In this document: piece by piece, positions 19,278 through 28,290 of the stretch | Position numbering within the stretch: the first letter of the stretch is position 1 | Layout of the letters: each line of letters starts with the position of its first letter | Assembly: GCF_030813595.1 (NCBI RefSeq) | Contig: NZ_JAUSUH010000007.1 | Location: 62,001-126,000 of the forward strand | DNA from: Ancylobacter vacuolatus | Lineage (GTDB): Bacteria > Pseudomonadota > Alphaproteobacteria > Rhizobiales > Xanthobacteraceae | Length of the DNA stretch: 64,000 nt | Direction: 5' to 3' | The notes under the pieces: model-generated | Databases searched by the model: none | What the model was told of the DNA's origin: nothing | The model's input: the letters and a program-made list of their open reading frames with translations, nothing else | Translations under genes and position numbers: made by a program

Positions 19278-20174
19278 ATGCCGACCATGACGATCAAGGC
19301 GCAGATATTGTCGATTTCCGAGGAAATGACCGCGGCGGAGCGCAAGATCTCGGCGGCGGTGCTGGCCGATTATCCGTTCGGCGGCCTCGCCTCGATCCAG
19401 GAGCTGGCGGAGCGCGCCAAGGTCAGCGCTCCCTCGATCACGCGCTTCGTCGCCAAGCTGGGCTGCGCCGGCTATCAGGAGTTCCAGCGTCGGCTGATCG
19501 ATGAGCTGAAGGAGGGCGCCCGCTCGCCGATCGACCTGCGGGCGACGCAGGACATCAGCGCCCGGCGGGGCTTTCTGCCGGCCTATTTCGAGCGGGTCAG
19601 CAGCCGGCTGGAGCAGACGGCGGCGGACATACCGGAAGACGTCTTCGAGGCGGTGTGCGAACTGATCGCCGACCCGAAACGCTCGGTCTATGTGATGGGC
19701 GGGCGCGTGAGCGATTCCCTCGCCCGCTTCCTCACCATCAACCTGCGGCTGGTAAGGAAGGGCGTGTTCCACATTCCCGCCGACCCTGAGATGTGGCCCG
19801 ACTATATCCAGACGATGACCAAGCGCGATGTGGTCGTGCTGTTGGATTTCCGTCGCTACCAGCCCAGCCTGCTGCGCTTCGCGGAGACCGCCTCCCGCAC
19901 CGCGCGGCCCCAGATCGTGCTGGTGACCGATCAGTGGCTGTCGCCAATCTCGCAGTTCGCCCAGCGCATTTTCGCACTACCGATCGCCGTCGGCACGGCG
20001 TGGGACACGCTGGTCGGCTCACTCGCCTTGATCGAGGCGCTGGTGGTGAAGATCAGCGAGGATGAATGGGAGAGCTCCCGCGCCCGCTTTGAGGCCTGGG
20101 ATGAGCTGCGCGACGGCCTGCGCGACAAGAGCGCCGCTCCCTTCCGTCCGGGCAAAGCGGGCTCGGCTTCTTGA
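19278..20174 (+). CDS. MurR/RpiR-family transcriptional regulator (second of two)
   Basis: 298 residues from the ATG at 19278; another ATG at 19287 is possible and the frame stays open far upstream. It has an N-terminal helix-turn-helix (TAAERKISAAVLADYPF, then VSAPSITRFVAKLG) and a SIS domain (VYVMGGRVSDSLARF, then VVVLLDFRRYQ). It shares the unusual pattern DxRRYQ and VTDQWLSPI with the first RpiR copy (DYRRYQ, FTDAWLSPI), so the two probably arose by duplication. It is divergent from the GS-like gene and likely represses it through the nearby palindrome. Confidence 0.85.
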   Translation: MPTMTIKAQILSISEEMTAAERKISAAVLADYPFGGLASIQELAERAKVSAPSITRFVAKLGCAGYQEFQRRLIDELKEGARSPIDLRATQDISARRGFLPAYFERVSSRLEQTAADIPEDVFEAVCELIADPKRSVYVMGGRVSDSLARFLTINLRLVRKGVFHIPADPEMWPDYIQTMTKRDVVVLLDFRRYQPSLLRFAETASRTARPQIVLVTDQWLSPISQFAQRIFALPIAVGTAWDTLVGSLALIEALVVKISEDEWESSRARFEAWDELRDGLRDKSAAPFRPGKAGSAS

Positions 20175-20568
20175 CGCCATTTCGTTGATTTCCCGGCGAG
20201 ACGCGATGGAGTGGATGCCCGTCCAGGCGGCATCGAGTGTGCCAGAGTGGAGGAGTCCTGGATCATTGCAGCCATTTTGGAGCGCAGATGAGACAGAAGG
20301 GGCAGCACCTCGCAATTGCAGAAGATCGTAGCTTTTCGACCCTCCGGCACCACTCCCGATCCAAGGCACATCACTTCAAGCCGTAAGCCTCCAGCGACGC
20401 AAGCCGACCTATAAAGAACTGTATGCCTGCAGCTCCGCCCACTTTTTCAATGGAATCCGCCAAACGCGGTCGTTTGGGCTCCGCCCGGTAGCGGGTCCCA
20501 TCGGCAAGTCTAGAAATCATATAAACTATTGAATTTGCATTACTTTTGACTCCACGCTAAGGCGAGGC
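20175..20568. other. Intergenic region before the ECF sigma gene
   Basis: About 390 bp without a supported gene. The last 60 bp before the sigma gene are markedly AT-rich (ATCATATAAACTATTGAAT) and probably contain its promoter. I could not identify a clear Fur or Irr box. Confidence 0.4.
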
Positions 20569-21099
20569 ATGGGATCTGCCTCGACCTCATCGGATGATCT
20601 GGATGGCCTGTTCCGGGAGTATCACCGGGAGTTGGCGACGTTCGCCTATCGTAAGCTGCACGATCGGGAAGCGGCGTCCGATCTCGTGCAGGACGCGTTT
20701 GTACGGTATATCGCGCATGTGCAGCGGGCGGACACGGTGGCCGAGACGCCCCGCTTCTTTCTCTGGCGGATTGCCAGCAACCTCATTCTCGACTTCGGGC
20801 GTCGCCAGCGTCGGCGGGGACAGCTGGTTGCCCTGGAGGCGGTATCGCCGCATGAGCTCGCCGACAGCGCGCCGTCCGCCGAACGGCATCTCTCGGCGCG
20901 CCAGGAGTATCGGGCACTGCGCGAGGCACTTGACGAACTGCCCGCCAAGCCGCGAACCGCGCTGCTTCTGAACCGGGTCGAGCGTCTCACCCATGCGCAG
21001 ATCGCTCTCCGGCTCGGTGTCTCGCCGAGCATGGTCAACAAGTACATTTCGCGGGCGCTGGGCCATTGCATCGCGCGGCTCGGCGAAGCCGGTTTCTAG
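20569..21099 (+). CDS. fecI: ECF sigma factor, FecI type
   Basis: 176 residues. Region 2 (LFREYHRELATFAYRKL, then ASDLVQDAFVRY) and region 4 (LDELPAKPRTALLLNRVE, then THAQIALRLGVSPSMVNKYI) match iron-starvation-type ECF sigma factors. It is followed by a FecR-like gene and a TonB-dependent receptor with a signalling domain, the classic cell-surface signalling trio. Ligand binding at the outer membrane would be passed through FecR to free this sigma factor for transcription of the receptor gene. Confidence 0.92.
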   Translation: MGSASTSSDDLDGLFREYHRELATFAYRKLHDREAASDLVQDAFVRYIAHVQRADTVAETPRFFLWRIASNLILDFGRRQRRRGQLVALEAVSPHELADSAPSAERHLSARQEYRALREALDELPAKPRTALLLNRVERLTHAQIALRLGVSPSMVNKYISRALGHCIARLGEAGF

Positions 21100-21164
21100 A
21101 AAAGCACCGGCCGCACTGTCATGCCGAAACCCTCGCACGTCTTCATTGGCATGGATGGCGACCT

Positions 21165-22100
21165 ATGACGCGCCGGGCACAAGCGCCCCTCAAGAACGAC
21201 CCGCTGACGGAGCGGGCACTTTCCTGGCTGGTTCACCTGCATTCAGGTGGCGAGACGGCGCAGGACTGGCAGGACTACCATGACTGGAAGATGGCGCATC
21301 CCAGCCATGCCGAGGCTGCCGCACGGGCCGAACATGTGTGGAGCCGACTCGGGCCGGCCTTGAAGCCCCCGCGCCGAACGGCGCGACGGGCGGCCGGGGC
21401 GCTTGCTGTCTGCCTTGTCCTCGCCGGCGCGGGCGCCTTTGCCATTGGCTCGTTCCCCGGCTGGTTCGCGGACCAGGCCACGGGACTGGGTGAAATCCGC
21501 ACCGTGGCGCTCGACGATGGCTCGTCGGTGGTGATGGATTCGGACACGCGTTTCGACGTCGATTTCACCGCGCCGCAACGGCGTATCCGGCTGCTCGACG
21601 GCCAGATCTTCGTTACCGTGGCCGCCGATCCCGCCCGCCCCTTCATCGTCGAAGCCGGGGAGGGAGAGATTCAGGCGCTCGGCACGGCCTTCAACATACG
21701 CCAGGACGGCACGCAGACGGCGGTCAGCGTCACCGAGCACGCCGTTCGCGTGTCACTGAAACCGGCGGAACCGGTCGACGTCACCCAAGGGCACGGCGTC
21801 GACTACGCCCCCGCGACCGGGCTCGGGCCCCCGCATATCGTCGATATCGAGAACGTGACGGCGTGGCGCCGGGGCGAGATCCTGTTCGACGGGCGGCCGC
21901 TCGGCGCCGTCGCCGCAGAGATGGGACGCTACAGACGGGGCGCGATCTTCTTCACGGACGAACGACTGAAGCAGCTTCCTGTCACCGGGATGTTCTCGAC
22001 CCGCGATGTCGATGATTTTTTCGGCGCGCTTGAACAGACGCTTCCGGTGCGTGTCTTGCGGCTTCCCTATCTCACCTTGATCCTCCCGAGGACTGACTGA
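21165..22100 (+). CDS. fecR: FecR-family anti-sigma/sigma regulator
   Basis: 311 residues from the ATG at 21165; the frame is open back to 21066 but the FecR N-terminus (RALSWLVHLHSGGET) begins here. It has a cytoplasmic DUF4880-like start, one transmembrane helix at about 76-96, and the periplasmic FecR domain with DGSSVVMDSDTRFDVDF and TAFNIRQDGTQTAVSVTEH. It is predicted to relay the signal from the STN domain of the next gene's product to the sigma factor upstream. Its start lies 65 nt after the sigma gene. Confidence 0.9.
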   Translation: MTRRAQAPLKNDPLTERALSWLVHLHSGGETAQDWQDYHDWKMAHPSHAEAAARAEHVWSRLGPALKPPRRTARRAAGALAVCLVLAGAGAFAIGSFPGWFADQATGLGEIRTVALDDGSSVVMDSDTRFDVDFTAPQRRIRLLDGQIFVTVAADPARPFIVEAGEGEIQALGTAFNIRQDGTQTAVSVTEHAVRVSLKPAEPVDVTQGHGVDYAPATGLGPPHIVDIENVTAWRRGEILFDGRPLGAVAAEMGRYRRGAIFFTDERLKQLPVTGMFSTRDVDDFFGALEQTLPVRVLRLPYLTLILPRTD

Positions 22101-22222
22101 GCGCCCCACCGCGAATTAGAAGAATTACGATCTTTTGCTTCGTGCTGTCAGGTTCAGCGCCAACCGCGTCTTCCCCATCGAGGCCCCACGAGGGGGCAAC
22201 GCACAAGGCAAGGGGAACCACG

Positions 22223-25200
22223 ATGCGGCGCGGCGACTGGGGCATTCTCGCACGGGCGCGGCTTGCGCTCCTTATCGGCTCGACGGCGCTGGCGACAGCG
22301 GGTTACGCCCCGCCCGCGCTCGCGGAGCAGCAGGTTTCCTACAACATACCGGCGGGAAGTCTCGGCGCGGCCCTGACCGCCTGGGCGCGCGCCTCGGGCA
22401 CGAGGTTCCTTGCCTCGTCGGAGGTCCTGAACGGGCGGCGCACATCGGGAGTTGCCGGCCTTTACGCGCCGCATCAGGCGCTTGACGCCCTGCTACAGGG
22501 AACCGAACTCACCTACAATATCAGTGGGTCGACCGTGACGATCAGCCGTCCCGGCCAAGGCATCGGCGTCGAGCCGGTCCCTGATGATGTCATCGCGCTC
22601 GATGTCGTCACGGTCTCCACAGGTGGCAATCCCGTCGAAAGGCCCTTCGAGACGCCGGCGCCCGTTGCCTATATCTCGCAGGAGACCATCGAGCGGTTTC
22701 GCGGCAGCAGCCCGGCCGATATCTTCCGCGGCACACCCGGCGTGATGTCGGGCGAGGCGCGCAACGGTGCCGGCGCGATCGACGTCAACATTCGCGGCAT
22801 GCAGGGTTTCGGGCGCGTCGCGACCACGATCGACGGCGCCGAGAACGGCGTGACGGTCTATCAGGGCTATCAGGGCGTCTCGAACCGGACCTATGTCGAC
22901 CCCGATCTTCTGGCCGGCATCGAGATCACCAAGGGATCGGACGCTTCCTCTCGTGGCATCGCCGGCACCGTGACGATGCGCACCCTCGACGCGGGCGACA
23001 TCGTCAAGCCGGGCGAGACCTGGGGCGTGCGCGTCAAGGGCGAGTTCGGCACCAACTCGGCCGAGCCCGAGGCCGGCGCGAAGGGCGGCTATCTCTGGCC
23101 AGGAAACCCCACTTCGCCTCCCGTTGCCGTGCCCTCCGCTGAAGGCATGGACCGGCCCGGCCTGTTCGACCCGCGCAGCGGCTCCGCCAGTTTCGCCGCC
23201 GGTGTGAAGGAGGAGAATTACGACCTCTTTGCCGCCTATGCCTACCGCAATCAGGGAAACTATTTCGCCGGCACGCACGGCTCCGGGGCAAGGCCGGTCA
23301 ATAGCGGACCGCGCGAACTGTGTTCGGGCTCCTGGTGCCAGGCGTGGCCCGACTATGTCGAGAACGCCGGCCTCACAAATTACCGTCCCGGCGAAGAAGT
23401 GCTGAACACGCAGCTGGAAACCGAAACCTGGATCGCCAAGTCGACGGTGCGGTTCGGCGACGGACACACCCTGCAGGCCGGTTATACCGGTTATCGCGCC
23501 GAGGCCGGCGACCTGCTCGCCTCCCGCTTCACCAGTGAACGTGGCCAGCCCGTGCAGCAGCAGCAGACGGCCGGCACGTCGGTCGACACCGGCACGCTAC
23601 GCTATCGCTGGGACCCGGAGGAGAACGATCTCATCGACCTCAAGTCCAACCTCTGGACCACGCGGCTCGAACTGCGCAATCCTCGCCGGGGCGCGACGAT
23701 ACCCACGCCGGAATCGCTGGGGCTGCCGGCCGGCTACCGCACCGGATCGGACACGGTGATGTGGGGCGCGGACGCGACGAACACTTCCGCGTTCGCCCTT
23801 GACCAATATGGATCGCTCGACCTCGTCACCGGCGTTTCCTACATCAGCGAGGATACGCGCCCGAGCGGCTATTCGCAGGCCCTTGATGGCTGGCTCAATT
23901 TGCGCGACGCCCAGCGCGAAGAGGCGGCGATCTTCAGCAAGGTCGCCTACCAGCCGCTCGACTGGCTGACCCTCAATGGCGGCCTGCGCTATTCGCATTA
24001 CTGGTCCGACGACCGGTCGATCAACGCCAACAGCTTCTACGTCAATCCGGAGCCGGAGCGGGACGAAGGCGGCTTCAGCCCCTCGGTCGGGGTGACGGTG
24101 GAACCGGTCGACGGCACGCAGTTCTATGTGAACTACTCGAACGCCCTGCGTTTCCCGAGCCTGTTCGAAGCGGGATCGGCCTTCACCATCATTCCCAATC
24201 CGGACCTGAAGCCGGAACGCTCCAGCAATTGGGAAGTCGGTGTGAACTATGTCAGCGACGGTCTGTTCGCGGCCAATGACCAGGCCATGTTGAAGTTCAG
24301 CTATTTCAACTGGGACGTGAAGGACTATGTGGTCCGGGAGTTCCGTCCCTTCCAAGGGGATGGCTATGAGTGGTACGGCATGCAGGTCTATAATATCGAC
24401 CGGGCCAGGTTCTCAGGCCTCGAATTCTCCGCCCGCTACGAGAATGCGGGATTTACCGCCGCCTTTGGCGCGAATTACTATCTCGATATCGAATATTGCC
24501 GTACGTCCTACAATTGCGACAGCAAAACGTTGTATGGCGACTACGCTACCAACCAGATTCCGCCTGAATACATGCTGAACCTCACCCTGTCGCAGAAATT
24601 CCTGGACGATGCGCTCACGGTGGGCGGCCAGGTGTCCTATATCGGCCCGCGCGCCATCGGCCACGGTCAGGTGACGGCGCAAGGCGCCGCTCAGTTCATC
24701 AGCCAGATCAACTGGGACCCCTATTTCCTTGTTGATGTTTACGCCGAGTACAAGATCAACGAGAACCTCAAGGCGAGCATTCGCGTCGAGAATCTGACGG
24801 ACGAATATTATGTCGATCCGCTAAGCCTGGTGAACCAGCCCGGTCCGGGACGCACCTTCTATGCAGGCCTGACCGGCACCTTCGGCGGCAACCAGCCGAT
24901 GCCCACGCTCATGCCGCCGCTCCGAGGCAGCGGGAACGGCGTGGATTGGACCGGACTTTATGCCGGCTTCCACGCGGGTGGGGTGCTCGCCCATGTGGAT
25001 GGCACAACGACGACGCTGAACGGCACGCAGAACGACATTGCCTCGACCGAATCCGCCAATCTCGGCCTGCGGGACAACTATCTCTGGGGCGTTCAGGGCG
25101 GCTTCAACTACCAGCTGGCGAACCGTTGGGTCTTCGGCATGGAAGCCGACTTCAGCAACACCTCTCTCACCGGCTCCCAGAAGGCCGTGGCGACGGAGGG

Positions 25201-25789
25201 TTCCCTTGCCGCCACCGGTGCGCTTCAGGCCGAGACGCATTACGCCATCGACCAGATGGCCAGCCTGCGCGGCCGTATCGGCTATGCCTTCGAGGACGGG
25301 CTGTTCCTGTACGCGACCGGCGGCGCCGCCTTCGCTCGGGAGAAGACGACCCGCGACCAATATGCTGCGGACGAAGCCTGGGGTTCGGATTCCTTCGGCA
25401 CCTCGACCAAGATGACCTCGATCGAGAGCGTGCGGATCGATCGTACCGGCTGGACGGTGGGCGGCGGCGCGGAGTTCGCCCTCAGCGACCGCTGGTCGGT
25501 GAAGGCCGATTACAGCTTTACCCGCCTGGCCTCCCAGACCGTCACCTTCGCGAACGCGCGCGCCGGGGTCGGGCAGAACTATACGACCCAGGCGCAGACC
25601 GGCACGACGATCGTGCCACCGAGCCCGCGTCTGTGCGAGCGACGCGGCGGCGAATTCTGCCTGCCGAGGGAAGTCCCCGTCTACACGACGACGTATCACC
25701 CCGGCAGTTCCACCATTACCAACGGACGCAGCGCCACGGACGAGATCGACCTGCACATGCTCAAGATCGGCTTGAACTACAAGTTTTGA
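22223..25789 (+). CDS. TonB-dependent transducer fused to a C-terminal Omp25-like beta-barrel
   Basis: 1188 residues from the ATG at 22223, chosen for its SD (AAGGGGAACCACG) and signal peptide (to about residue 34). In order: an STN signalling domain (about 35-90), a plug (about 125-265, with NIRGMQGFGRVATTIDGAE and GIEITKGSDASSRG), and a 22-strand-type barrel ending near GRTFYAGLTGTFGG at about 895. That would normally be the end of the protein. It then continues for about 280 residues with VDWTGLYAGFHAGG, FGMEADFSNT, YATGGAAFA and WSVKADYSFTRL, the pattern of an 8-strand Omp25/31-type porin ending in FKF-like LKIGLNYKF. The plug resembles heme/hemoglobin receptors. Regulation by the upstream FecI/FecR pair is expected. 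Confidence 0.88.
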   Translation: MRRGDWGILARARLALLIGSTALATAGYAPPALAEQQVSYNIPAGSLGAALTAWARASGTRFLASSEVLNGRRTSGVAGLYAPHQALDALLQGTELTYNISGSTVTISRPGQGIGVEPVPDDVIALDVVTVSTGGNPVERPFETPAPVAYISQETIERFRGSSPADIFRGTPGVMSGEARNGAGAIDVNIRGMQGFGRVATTIDGAENGVTVYQGYQGVSNRTYVDPDLLAGIEITKGSDASSRGIAGTVTMRTLDAGDIVKPGETWGVRVKGEFGTNSAEPEAGAKGGYLWPGNPTSPPVAVPSAEGMDRPGLFDPRSGSASFAAGVKEENYDLFAAYAYRNQGNYFAGTHGSGARPVNSGPRELCSGSWCQAWPDYVENAGLTNYRPGEEVLNTQLETETWIAKSTVRFGDGHTLQAGYTGYRAEAGDLLASRFTSERGQPVQQQQTAGTSVDTGTLRYRWDPEENDLIDLKSNLWTTRLELRNPRRGATIPTPESLGLPAGYRTGSDTVMWGADATNTSAFALDQYGSLDLVTGVSYISEDTRPSGYSQALDGWLNLRDAQREEAAIFSKVAYQPLDWLTLNGGLRYSHYWSDDRSINANSFYVNPEPERDEGGFSPSVGVTVEPVDGTQFYVNYSNALRFPSLFEAGSAFTIIPNPDLKPERSSNWEVGVNYVSDGLFAANDQAMLKFSYFNWDVKDYVVREFRPFQGDGYEWYGMQVYNIDRARFSGLEFSARYENAGFTAAFGANYYLDIEYCRTSYNCDSKTLYGDYATNQIPPEYMLNLTLSQKFLDDALTVGGQVSYIGPRAIGHGQVTAQGAAQFISQINWDPYFLVDVYAEYKINENLKASIRVENLTDEYYVDPLSLVNQPGPGRTFYAGLTGTFGGNQPMPTLMPPLRGSGNGVDWTGLYAGFHAGGVLAHVDGTTTTLNGTQNDIASTESANLGLRDNYLWGVQGGFNYQLANRWVFGMEADFSNTSLTGSQKAVATEGSLAATGALQAETHYAIDQMASLRGRIGYAFEDGLFLYATGGAAFAREKTTRDQYAADEAWGSDSFGTSTKMTSIESVRIDRTGWTVGGGAEFALSDRWSVKADYSFTRLASQTVTFANARAGVGQNYTTQAQTGTTIVPPSPRLCERRGGEFCLPREVPVYTTTYHPGSSTITNGRSATDEIDLHMLKIGLNYKF

Positions 25790-25814
25790 CATGAATGACC
25801 GACCTTGGTCGCGC

Positions 25815-25830
25815 GGGGGGGGGGGGGGGG
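25815..25830. repeat. Poly-G tract (16 G)
   Basis: Sixteen consecutive G residues, 25 bp after the TonB-receptor stop. Such tracts slip easily. It sits inside weak open frames starting at 25795 and 25805, but nothing identifiable is encoded after it. Confidence 0.9.
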
Positions 25831-26187
25831 CGACGGGACCCGGCGCCATGCGATGCTCGTAGGCCTCTCCGGCTGGCTGCGAGAGATGCTCCTGCGCGTG
25901 AGCTTAAGCAGGTCTTTCATCTCACTCAGGACGTTGCCACCCATGATCTGCGGACGCGGAATTGTGGAAGCGGTGGGGGCCGGAGCATCGGCCGGCCTGC
26001 GGCGGCGCGGTTCGGGATCGTGCAGTGTTGGTCCCGCGGGCGCGCCAGAACGGTGATCGCACGGCTCGGCGGCAGGGCAAGCCCCGCCGTTCGCGGCTTT
26101 ATGCTCACGACGCAGTCATCACCTCCATAATAGACGCCGCCAGAGACATCATGCTGAAAGAGATGGCCGCTCGGCTGAACGCCGAAC
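25831..26187. other. Scar sequence between receptor gene and IS3 remnant
   Basis: About 360 bp with short open frames on both strands and no recognisable domain. Its position between a poly-G tract and an IS3 end suggests insertion/deletion debris. Confidence 0.4.
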
Positions 26188-26385
26188 TGAACCGCCCAGA
26201 TTTTTCTAGAGGCCCTCGGCTTTGGCCTTGTGCTGCCGTTCGAACTCGATGGGTGACAGCACCCCGTTCCGTGCGTGCTTCCGGGTGGAGTTATAGGGCA
26301 TCTCGATGTAATCGAACACGTCCCGGCGTGCCTCGTCGCGGGTGCGGTAGACCTTGCGGCGGATGCGTTCGCGCTTGAACGCGCC
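26188..26385 (-). mobile_element. IS3-family insertion sequence remnant (OrfB C-terminus and one end)
   Basis: On the minus strand the frame ending at the TAG at 26208-26206 reads KVYRTRDEARRDVFDYIE, then YNSTRKHARNGVLSPIEFE, the C-terminal signature of IS3-family OrfB integrases (usual: DYIERFYNPRRRHSTLGYLSPVEFE). Upstream homology stops near 26385, so the DDE core is lost. Just beyond the stop, TGAACCGCCCAGATTTTTCT from 26188 resembles an IS3-type terminal inverted repeat. The DUF6065 gene ends 10 bp from the break, so the element probably inserted or recombined there. Confidence 0.85.
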
Positions 26386-26394
26386 AGAGACGGC

Positions 26395-27474
26395 TCAGAG
26401 CACGCGCGCAATCGCGCCGCGAGCGAGAAGGTCTTCGGCGAGGCGCAGAATATCCGCTGCCAGCCTCTCACGCTCCACGTCGAATTCTTCGAGCAGGCAA
26501 TCGATGATGTGGCCCATGGAGCGGCTGCCGTCCATCCGCGCGACCGCAAGGCGCGCCGTCTCGTTCATTGAGGGCGCCCCATCGCCGGCCGTCACCGCCG
26601 GAGTGACCACGAACACCGATGTCTCGTCCACGCCGCTGCCGCCCCCCTGCGACGTGGCGCTCCCGCCCTCCACCCTTTGAACATAGCTCGCCGCCACCGG
26701 GCACAGATCGTCCAGGGGAGTCTCGCTCTGGGGCGCGTGGAGCCGACGCTTGATCCGGTGGTCGTCGGCGGCCCGGAGATGTCCGGTAGTAGACTGCCCC
26801 TTCAGGTAAAAGCGTTGCCACTTCTGGGCCTGCGCCTCCGGGTCGTGCTCCGCCAGCTTCCGGTTGAAGGCGAGACGGGAATCCCGCCAGCTGGTATATT
26901 CGCGTTCCAGCTTGGGATCCGACGCGAGGGCGCGCAGGCGCGGCGTGACGGATTCAAGCGCGACGCTGGGCCAGAGGCTGAAGAAGCAGAACGGTTCGCC
27001 CGCCTCGAAGCGTACGCTTCCCGGCTCGAGAAACCGCCAGTTCATGGTGAAGGTGAACGGCGCCCAGTTGGTCTCGACGATGCCGTCGAGCGGCACGATC
27101 CCTGCCTTCATGCGGTTGGGCGCTCCGCGGCACCAGATCACCCAGTCCGGATCGGTGCGGAACAGATAGCCGGCCTGGAAGGTGAGGATGCCGGAGCCGA
27201 AATGTGAGGAGGCGTAGGCCGGCACGCTGCCGTCGTCGGCGCGTACCGCGATAGCGTCCAGTCCGGGGCTGCCATTCCACGTCACGGTAAGGCCGACGGG
27301 GTTGATGATCTCCCACCCGGAGGCGTTGGCGATGGAAAGCGGAGTGCAGCGATAGGCGAAGCGATCCGGCGTCTGGTCCATCCACTCGCGCTCGGACGCT
27401 CCGGGCACGATCAGAGGCGGATCCTTGAACAGGGGATAGCAGTCCAGGCGGAGCGCAGCCATTTCCGCGTTCAC
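26395..27474 (-). CDS. DUF6065-PqqD-like fusion protein
   Basis: 359 residues from a GTG at 27474 (an in-frame ATG lies at 27462). The first 240 or so residues have the DUF6065 pattern as I recall it: RLDCYPLF, WMDQTPDRFAYRC, PLSIANASGWEI, VTWNG, FGSGILTFQ and a TNWAPFTFTMNW stretch. After a Gly/Ser linker (GGSATSQGGGSG, about residue 270) come about 80 residues with a PqqD/RRE-like helix pattern (MNETARLAVARMDGSRSM, then LLEEFDVERERLAADIL and LLARGAI). PqqD-like domains bind leader peptides of ribosomally made, modified peptides. It is divergent from the candidate precursor genes, 83 bp away. DUF6065 has no function that I know of. Confidence 0.7.
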   Translation of the reverse strand: MNAEMAALRLDCYPLFKDPPLIVPGASEREWMDQTPDRFAYRCTPLSIANASGWEIINPVGLTVTWNGSPGLDAIAVRADDGSVPAYASSHFGSGILTFQAGYLFRTDPDWVIWCRGAPNRMKAGIVPLDGIVETNWAPFTFTMNWRFLEPGSVRFEAGEPFCFFSLWPSVALESVTPRLRALASDPKLEREYTSWRDSRLAFNRKLAEHDPEAQAQKWQRFYLKGQSTTGHLRAADDHRIKRRLHAPQSETPLDDLCPVAASYVQRVEGGSATSQGGGSGVDETSVFVVTPAVTAGDGAPSMNETARLAVARMDGSRSMGHIIDCLLEEFDVERERLAADILRLAEDLLARGAIARVL

Positions 27475-27557
27475 AACTCAAGCCGCCCGCAGGGGGCCCG
27501 TGCGCGCCATAGGAAGATCAGTGTGTTCCCGGCGCCGATCACGCCGGAGACGAGCCC

Positions 27558-27953
27558 ATGACTGCCGAGACCACATTGCGCGCGGCGCGTAAGCCCATGC
27601 GCTCCGACGCTCATGGGGGCGGCGACGGTGGCGGCACCGGCGGCGGGATCGGGGTAGGAGGCGGCGGCGGCGGGATTGGCGTAGGCGGCGACGGCGGCAC
27701 AAACGGCACCCCGGACACCGGGACAACCGGCGCGGGAACCGACGCTGAGCTCAGCCGAACGGTCGGCGCGACCATTGGCGGCACGTATGGCTTCTTCATT
27801 CCAAACCCCATGTTCCGACATAAATCGCAACATTCATTCAGATGTCATTACTCTGGTAAGGTGTCAACGCTCTCCAAGGGAAAGCTGCGGGCAGCGATCT
27901 GCGGTGTGCCGGTGGCGCCGGCGCGGGCTCAGCAGCGCTATCGGTCTGTGTGA
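27558..27953 (+). CDS. Candidate precursor peptide, copy A (glycine-rich, 3' frameshifted)
   Basis: The ATG follows GGAGACGAG. The N-terminus MTAETTLRAARK is followed by about 25 residues of almost pure glycine (GGGDGGGTGGG, GIGVGG repeats), then the block shared with copy B: GGTNGTPDTGTTGA, DAELSRTVG and TIGGTYGFFIPNP (to about residue 84). After PNP the copies diverge: one C fewer in the C-run here removes the stop seen in copy B, so the frame runs on to 131 residues through what is leader-like DNA in the other copy. The ancestral product was probably about 88 residues. It looks like a secreted or modified peptide, but no known precursor family is recognised. Confidence 0.5.
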   Translation: MTAETTLRAARKPMRSDAHGGGDGGGTGGGIGVGGGGGGIGVGGDGGTNGTPDTGTTGAGTDAELSRTVGATIGGTYGFFIPNPMFRHKSQHSFRCHYSGKVSTLSKGKLRAAICGVPVAPARAQQRYRSV

Positions 27954-28104
27954 ACAACGCATTCGAGCCTGCGCCCGCCGACGGGTGCGGCGGCGGGCCC
28001 GCATTCGCTTGCAAACGTCACACACCAGTGGCGCGCGGCGCCGCGCGCGCCATACCAGGACGATGGCATCTCCAGCGCCTATCGGGCCGGAGACGAGCAC
28101 GTGA

Positions 28105-28290
28105 TTGCGGAAACGACCAAGCGCGGCGCGGAAGCGCACGCGCTCCGACGCTCAGGACGGCGGCACAAACGGCACCCCGGACACCGGGACAACCGGCGCG
28201 GCAGCCGACGCGGAGCTCAGCCGAACAGTCGGCGTGACCATTGGCGGCACGTATGGCTTCTTCATTCCCAACCCCCATGTTCCGAGTTAA
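28105..28290 (+). CDS. Candidate precursor peptide, copy B
   Basis: 61 residues if started at the TTG at 28105, about 11 nt after GGAGA. The GTG at 28101 aligns with the ATG of copy A, but a 2-nt shortening puts it out of frame. It shares GGTNGTPDTGTTGA, DAELSRTVG and TIGGTYGFFIPNP with copy A, then ends HVPS. Six substitutions separate the shared block of the copies; three are third-position silent in this frame (GCT/GCG, ACG/ACA, CCA/CCC), against one of six on the reverse strand, which favours this strand as coding. It directly precedes the PqqD-B2-kinase operon. Its role as RiPP precursor is inference. Confidence 0.5.
   Translation: MRKRPSAARKRTRSDAQDGGTNGTPDTGTTGAAADAELSRTVGVTIGGTYGFFIPNPHVPS

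Noticed and set aside
27471-28278. Minus-strand open frames through the duplicated units (NEEAIRAANG repeats)
   Set aside because: Five of six copy-to-copy changes alter residues in this frame, against three silent in the plus frame, so the plus strand is preferred.
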